Assembly (NCBI GenBank): GCA_964613095.1
Contig: CAZTFX010000003.1
Coordinates: 1-64,000 of the forward strand
Reading direction: 5' to 3'
Source: RGIG4576 sp964613095
GTDB taxonomy: Bacteria > Bacteroidota > Bacteroidia > Bacteroidales > Muribaculaceae
Length of the DNA: 64,000 nt
In this document: positions 61,816 through 64,000 of the stretch, piece by piece
How the letters are laid out: each line of letters begins with the position of its first letter
Numbering within the stretch: position 1 is the stretch's first letter
The notes under the pieces: model-generated
The model's input: the letters and a program-made list of their open reading frames with translations, nothing else
Told to the model about the DNA's origin: nothing
Databases searched by the model: none
Made by a program: the position numbers and the translations under genes

Positions 61816-63192
61816 TTATTCTTTCAGTTCAACTTTTATAATACCGTTATTTGCAATTTCTCCATACTTTTCAATATATGGTTTTAACGCAGTTTTATTC
61901 TTTATAATGGTTATACCTTTAATCTTGTTGGTCGGTATGTCTTTCAGAGGTTTATCATATAATTCATCATTTACAAGAATTATTTGCCTTTTTTCTTCTG
62001 AATGTTTATTCTTAACCGCTACATCTTTTATCTGCATTTTACCCTCTGTCTGTAATGCTATATCAATCGTTTGAGTATCATCCCTACCTGCTATTATCGC
62101 ACCTTTGACATATCCCGGATATACGATTTCCAATATTGAACCTTTAGGGAGATTTAACTGATACTTTCCTTCCACATCGGTAACTGCCCCCTTACTCGTT
62201 TTCTTGTCTTTTATCACTGCACCTATAATCGGCTCTCCCGTCTCTTTATCAGTAATTTTACCCATAATGGTACAAACCTCTTTCGACTCCGACATTTTTA
62301 TTTCTTCAACCGTTCCTGATAAATATTTGATTTCATCAGGTTTCTTTACAAATGCAAATACTATTACTGCAACCATTAAAAACGGTAATAGCAATATGGC
62401 TCTTGCATTTTTCTCGGTTCTTACCATTGTCATGGCAAAAAAGCGTTTTTTCAACGGATGCCCCACTAAATTACATGTTAAATCACCTTTTATTCCCAAC
62501 ACTTGTTTTAATAATGTTGTCCTATATTCGGTTACATCATATCCTTGATTTAGCACATCTGCATCAGCTTCCATTTCTTGAATCTCTATCAATTTCTTCA
62601 TAGATAACCACACAAATGGATTGAACCAACAAAAGGCTTTCAATAATTCCAACAATATACGTTCTTGTGAATGTTCATGTTTTATATGACTTTTTTCATG
62701 TGCTATAATTTGCTTCCTTTCCGATTCATCTTCTATTATCGGTAAATATATAGTATGTAAAAACGAATATGGCGTTTTTATCATTTCATGTACAGCTATT
62801 GAATATTTTTCAAATTTTATTTTTTCAGCAATCTGTCTTAATCGATATGTTCTACTTAAACGAATAACCATACCACCGAGAACCAAACCAACACCTAATA
62901 TATAAACAGTCCACATAATATTAGTCCAATTCCACCAATTATAACTTTCTATATCTTGAATATAAGAAATATCATTACTTATAATAACATTCTCAGCCGG
63001 CATTACGACTACATCCCCTTGCCATACCGGTATCTGCAATAAAGGTATCAAGCATGACATGAATATTCCTATAATCATAACATAACGACTTACTTTATAA
63101 CTTGTGTGATGCATTATGAGCAAATGATATAATGCAAAAAACAACCCGCTACACACAATGCTTTCGATGAAATATAACAATGGTTCTTTCAT
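61816..63192 (-). CDS. M56 (BlaR1/MecR1-type) membrane metallopeptidase with regulatory + plug-like C-terminal domains
   Basis: 458 residues. Three or four membrane helices occur before residue 111 (ESIVCSGLFFALYHLLIM, YVMIIGIFMSCLIPLLQIP, IMWTVYILGVGLVLGGMVI) and one at ~284-304 (AILLLPFLMVAVIVFAFV). The cytoplasmic zinc-protease loop carries H165-E-K-S-H169 (HExxH), with a downstream EMEAD third-ligand motif. Instead of a penicillin-binding sensor, the extracytoplasmic C-terminus has a carboxypeptidase-regulatory-like fold (~320-390: GKITDKETGEPIIGAVIKD) and a plug-like unit ending in YGEIANNGIIKVELKE. Such receptors cleave the partner repressor BlaI on signal. The blaI-like gene lies 5 bases upstream. 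Confidence 0.9.
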   Translation of the reverse strand: MKEPLLYFIESIVCSGLFFALYHLLIMHHTSYKVSRYVMIIGIFMSCLIPLLQIPVWQGDVVVMPAENVIISNDISYIQDIESYNWWNWTNIMWTVYILGVGLVLGGMVIRLSRTYRLRQIAEKIKFEKYSIAVHEMIKTPYSFLHTIYLPIIEDESERKQIIAHEKSHIKHEHSQERILLELLKAFCWFNPFVWLSMKKLIEIQEMEADADVLNQGYDVTEYRTTLLKQVLGIKGDLTCNLVGHPLKKRFFAMTMVRTEKNARAILLLPFLMVAVIVFAFVKKPDEIKYLSGTVEEIKMSESKEVCTIMGKITDKETGEPIIGAVIKDKKTSKGAVTDVEGKYQLNLPKGSILEIVYPGYVKGAIIAGRDDTQTIDIALQTEGKMQIKDVAVKNKHSEEKRQIILVNDELYDKPLKDIPTNKIKGITIIKNKTALKPYIEKYGEIANNGIIKVELKE

Positions 63193-63197
63193 TATGG

Positions 63198-63584
63198 TTA
63201 CTTTTTTTCTTTGATTATTTTTATAACATCCTCCAGTTCATCGATTGTTATTGACCTTGAATCGGAAAAGAAACAAAGCATTTGCGAAATCGAACCACCA
63301 AAAAAGTTATTCAACACATTCCCCATAAAGGATTTTGTATAGTTTCGTTTTTCTACCAACGGATAATATTGATATGTGGTACCGAAAGCATTATGTCCAA
63401 CAAAGCCTTTCTTTTCCAAGACTCTTATCACTGTTGATACCGTATTATATGCCGGTTTTGGTTCCGGCATTTCTTCTAAAATATCCTTTACGAATACTTT
63501 CTCCTTTGCCCACAGAATTTGCATAACTTCAAGTTCTGCACGTGTTAATTCTTGTGATGAATTGCTATTAGCTTTTCTTGCCAT
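63198..63584 (-). CDS. BlaI/MecI/CopY-family repressor
   Basis: 128 residues, normal for the family. The winged-helix N-terminus reads LTRAELEVMQILWAKE, then the recognition region PKPAYNTVSTVIRVLEKKGFVGH. In BlaI the cleavage site for the partner protease follows a similar Tyr/Asn-rich helix. The C-terminal dimerisation part has KSFMGNVLNNFFGGSISQMLCFF. It probably represses its own operon with the M56 receptor: two operator-like dyads lie in its promoter (63611-63655). No beta-lactamase is encoded nearby, so the induced target is unknown. Confidence 0.93.
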   Translation of the reverse strand: MARKANSNSSQELTRAELEVMQILWAKEKVFVKDILEEMPEPKPAYNTVSTVIRVLEKKGFVGHNAFGTTYQYYPLVEKRNYTKSFMGNVLNNFFGGSISQMLCFFSDSRSITIDELEDVIKIIKEKK

Positions 63585-63610
63585 TTTGTAGTATTATTAA
63601 TTTTCAGCCA

Positions 63611-63655
63611 CAAAGCTACAACTATTTTTATAGTTACACAACTACATAAATAGTT
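63611..63655 (-). promoter_or_regulatory. blaI-like promoter with two phased operator dyads
   Basis: On the minus strand: TTG at 63639-63641, a 20-base spacer, and TAGCTTTG at 63611-63618, a full consensus promoter 27 bases before the ATG. Two 16-base dyads overlie it: AACTAT-TTTT-ATAGTT (63620-63635), wholly within the spacer, and AACTAC-ATAA-ATAGTT (63640-63655), overlapping the -33 box. Their starts are exactly 20 bases apart, two helical turns, as expected for two repressor dimers on one DNA face. That these bind the adjacent BlaI-like protein is inference. Confidence 0.75.
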
Positions 63656-63674
63656 TTAACAATTGCTTAACACT

Positions 63675-64000
63675 CTACTTTTTCATTTTGCGTAATATCT
63701 CACGATGTTTATCTGCTAAGTCATCAAACCCCAATTCTTCATATATTTCTATTAATTTTTCATGGCATTTAATATTTTTCTTATCGGTTTTCAATGCTCG
63801 TTTCAACGATTTTAAAGCTGTTTCCAATTGATTTTTCTCATAACAGATACAACCTATATAATAATTTGCGTCATGATTATTCTTATCAATAGTCAATACT
63901 TTGAAAAATAAATCTTCAGCTATATCTTTTTCGTCATAATCATAATAAATACGAGCTTTCCCTAATAATGCGTCCACACAATCTTCCCATAAATCCAATG
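63675..64000 (-). CDS. Partial TPR protein, 5' end outside window
   Basis: The minus-strand frame is open from the window edge to the stop at 63675, giving ~108 visible C-terminal residues. The codon at 63996-63998 is a TTG within a continuing frame, not a start. Tetratricopeptide units are readable: ARIYYDYDEKDIAEDLFFKV, ANYYIGCICYEKNQLETALKSLKRAL and a third helix pair ending in REILRKMKK. Most likely a larger TPR protein. It lies upstream of the blaI-like gene on the same strand, but with 90 bases and a regulated promoter between. Confidence 0.75.
   Translation of the reverse strand, partial: LDLWEDCVDALLGKARIYYDYDEKDIAEDLFFKVLTIDKNNHDANYYIGCICYEKNQLETALKSLKRALKTDKKNIKCHEKLIEIYEELGFDDLADKHREILRKMKK

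Noticed and set aside
63198..63584. A beta-lactam resistance cassette around the BlaI-like repressor
   Set aside because: No beta-lactamase or PBP2a gene is adjacent and the receptor lacks a penicillin-binding sensor domain.
1..64000. CRISPR array or cas genes
   Set aside because: No regularly spaced short direct repeats and no Cas-like proteins were seen; the only tandem arrays are coding repeats at 3064-4353 and 15545-16756.

Overview
This is an AT-rich stretch of a Bacteroidales-type chromosome. The lineage call rests on three things. Most transcription units are preceded by the Bacteroidetes -7 box TAnnTTTG, often with a TTG about 19-20 bases further upstream. Gene starts lack Shine-Dalgarno sequences. 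The gene content is typical of the order: NspC, FISUMP-type lipoproteins, carboxypeptidase-regulatory/plug domains, a DUF4290-RimM pair, DUF5063, archaeal-type ProS and an HsdR_N protein beside holA. I cannot name a genus from the sequence alone.

Layout. 1-2000: the end of an unidentified membrane protein and nspC. 2000-4365: an accessory-looking segment with a self-complementary intergenic region (candidate structured RNA) and a protein carrying three copies of a ~113-residue module. 4400-7500: an SDR oxidoreductase and a UvrD/PcrA helicase. 7630-13328: a complete RND efflux operon (outer-membrane channel, adaptor, inner-membrane pump), whose 3' end overlaps a convergent PD-(D/E)XK (HsdR_N) gene. 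13781-20700: holA, then a leftward block of envelope genes (repeat/FISUMP lipoprotein, two beta-barrel candidates, a LysM plus binding-protein-like lipid-free exported protein). 20700-26421: a leftward housekeeping run (phosphohexomutase, M18 aminopeptidase, DUF5063, nadD, gmk, yicC). 26523-30986: a rightward run (tsaB, DUF4290, rimM, OmpA-like, proS). 31000-43900: an unknown exported protein, LysE/CBM9-like pair, dnaE, trx, galM, a nucleotidyltransferase, an orphan tyrosine recombinase, a Fur-family regulator, purA and a DUF1015 protein. 43900-54700: yraN, tRNA-Glu(CTC), carB, a THUMP-like methyltransferase, smpB, a Yip1-like membrane protein, cdsA, purM, a MltF-like lytic transglycosylase and a DUF3332 lipoprotein. 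54574-61108: a 109-bp nested palindrome, a TPR protein, gyrA, then a divergent pair formed by a 59-codon membrane peptide overlapping an N-domain-less ClpC-type ATPase. 61115-64000: a BlaI repressor / M56 receptor system with a free copy of the receptor's extracytoplasmic domain, and the end of a TPR protein.

How the genes work together. Most of the window is core metabolism and information processing. The regions with most unexplained structure are: the 2.1-4.4 kb RNA-plus-repeat-protein locus; the small-ORF/ClpC pair; the BlaI-M56-plug cluster, with two operator-like dyads exactly 20 bp apart; and the 109-bp nested palindrome.

Several apparent TTG-initiated extensions begin inside or just after a -7 box. 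I therefore moved those starts to the next ATG (repeat protein, holA, LysM protein, yicC, DUF4290, LysE, integrase, Fur, YraN). All family assignments are from reading the sequence and from memory of the families; no database search was run.
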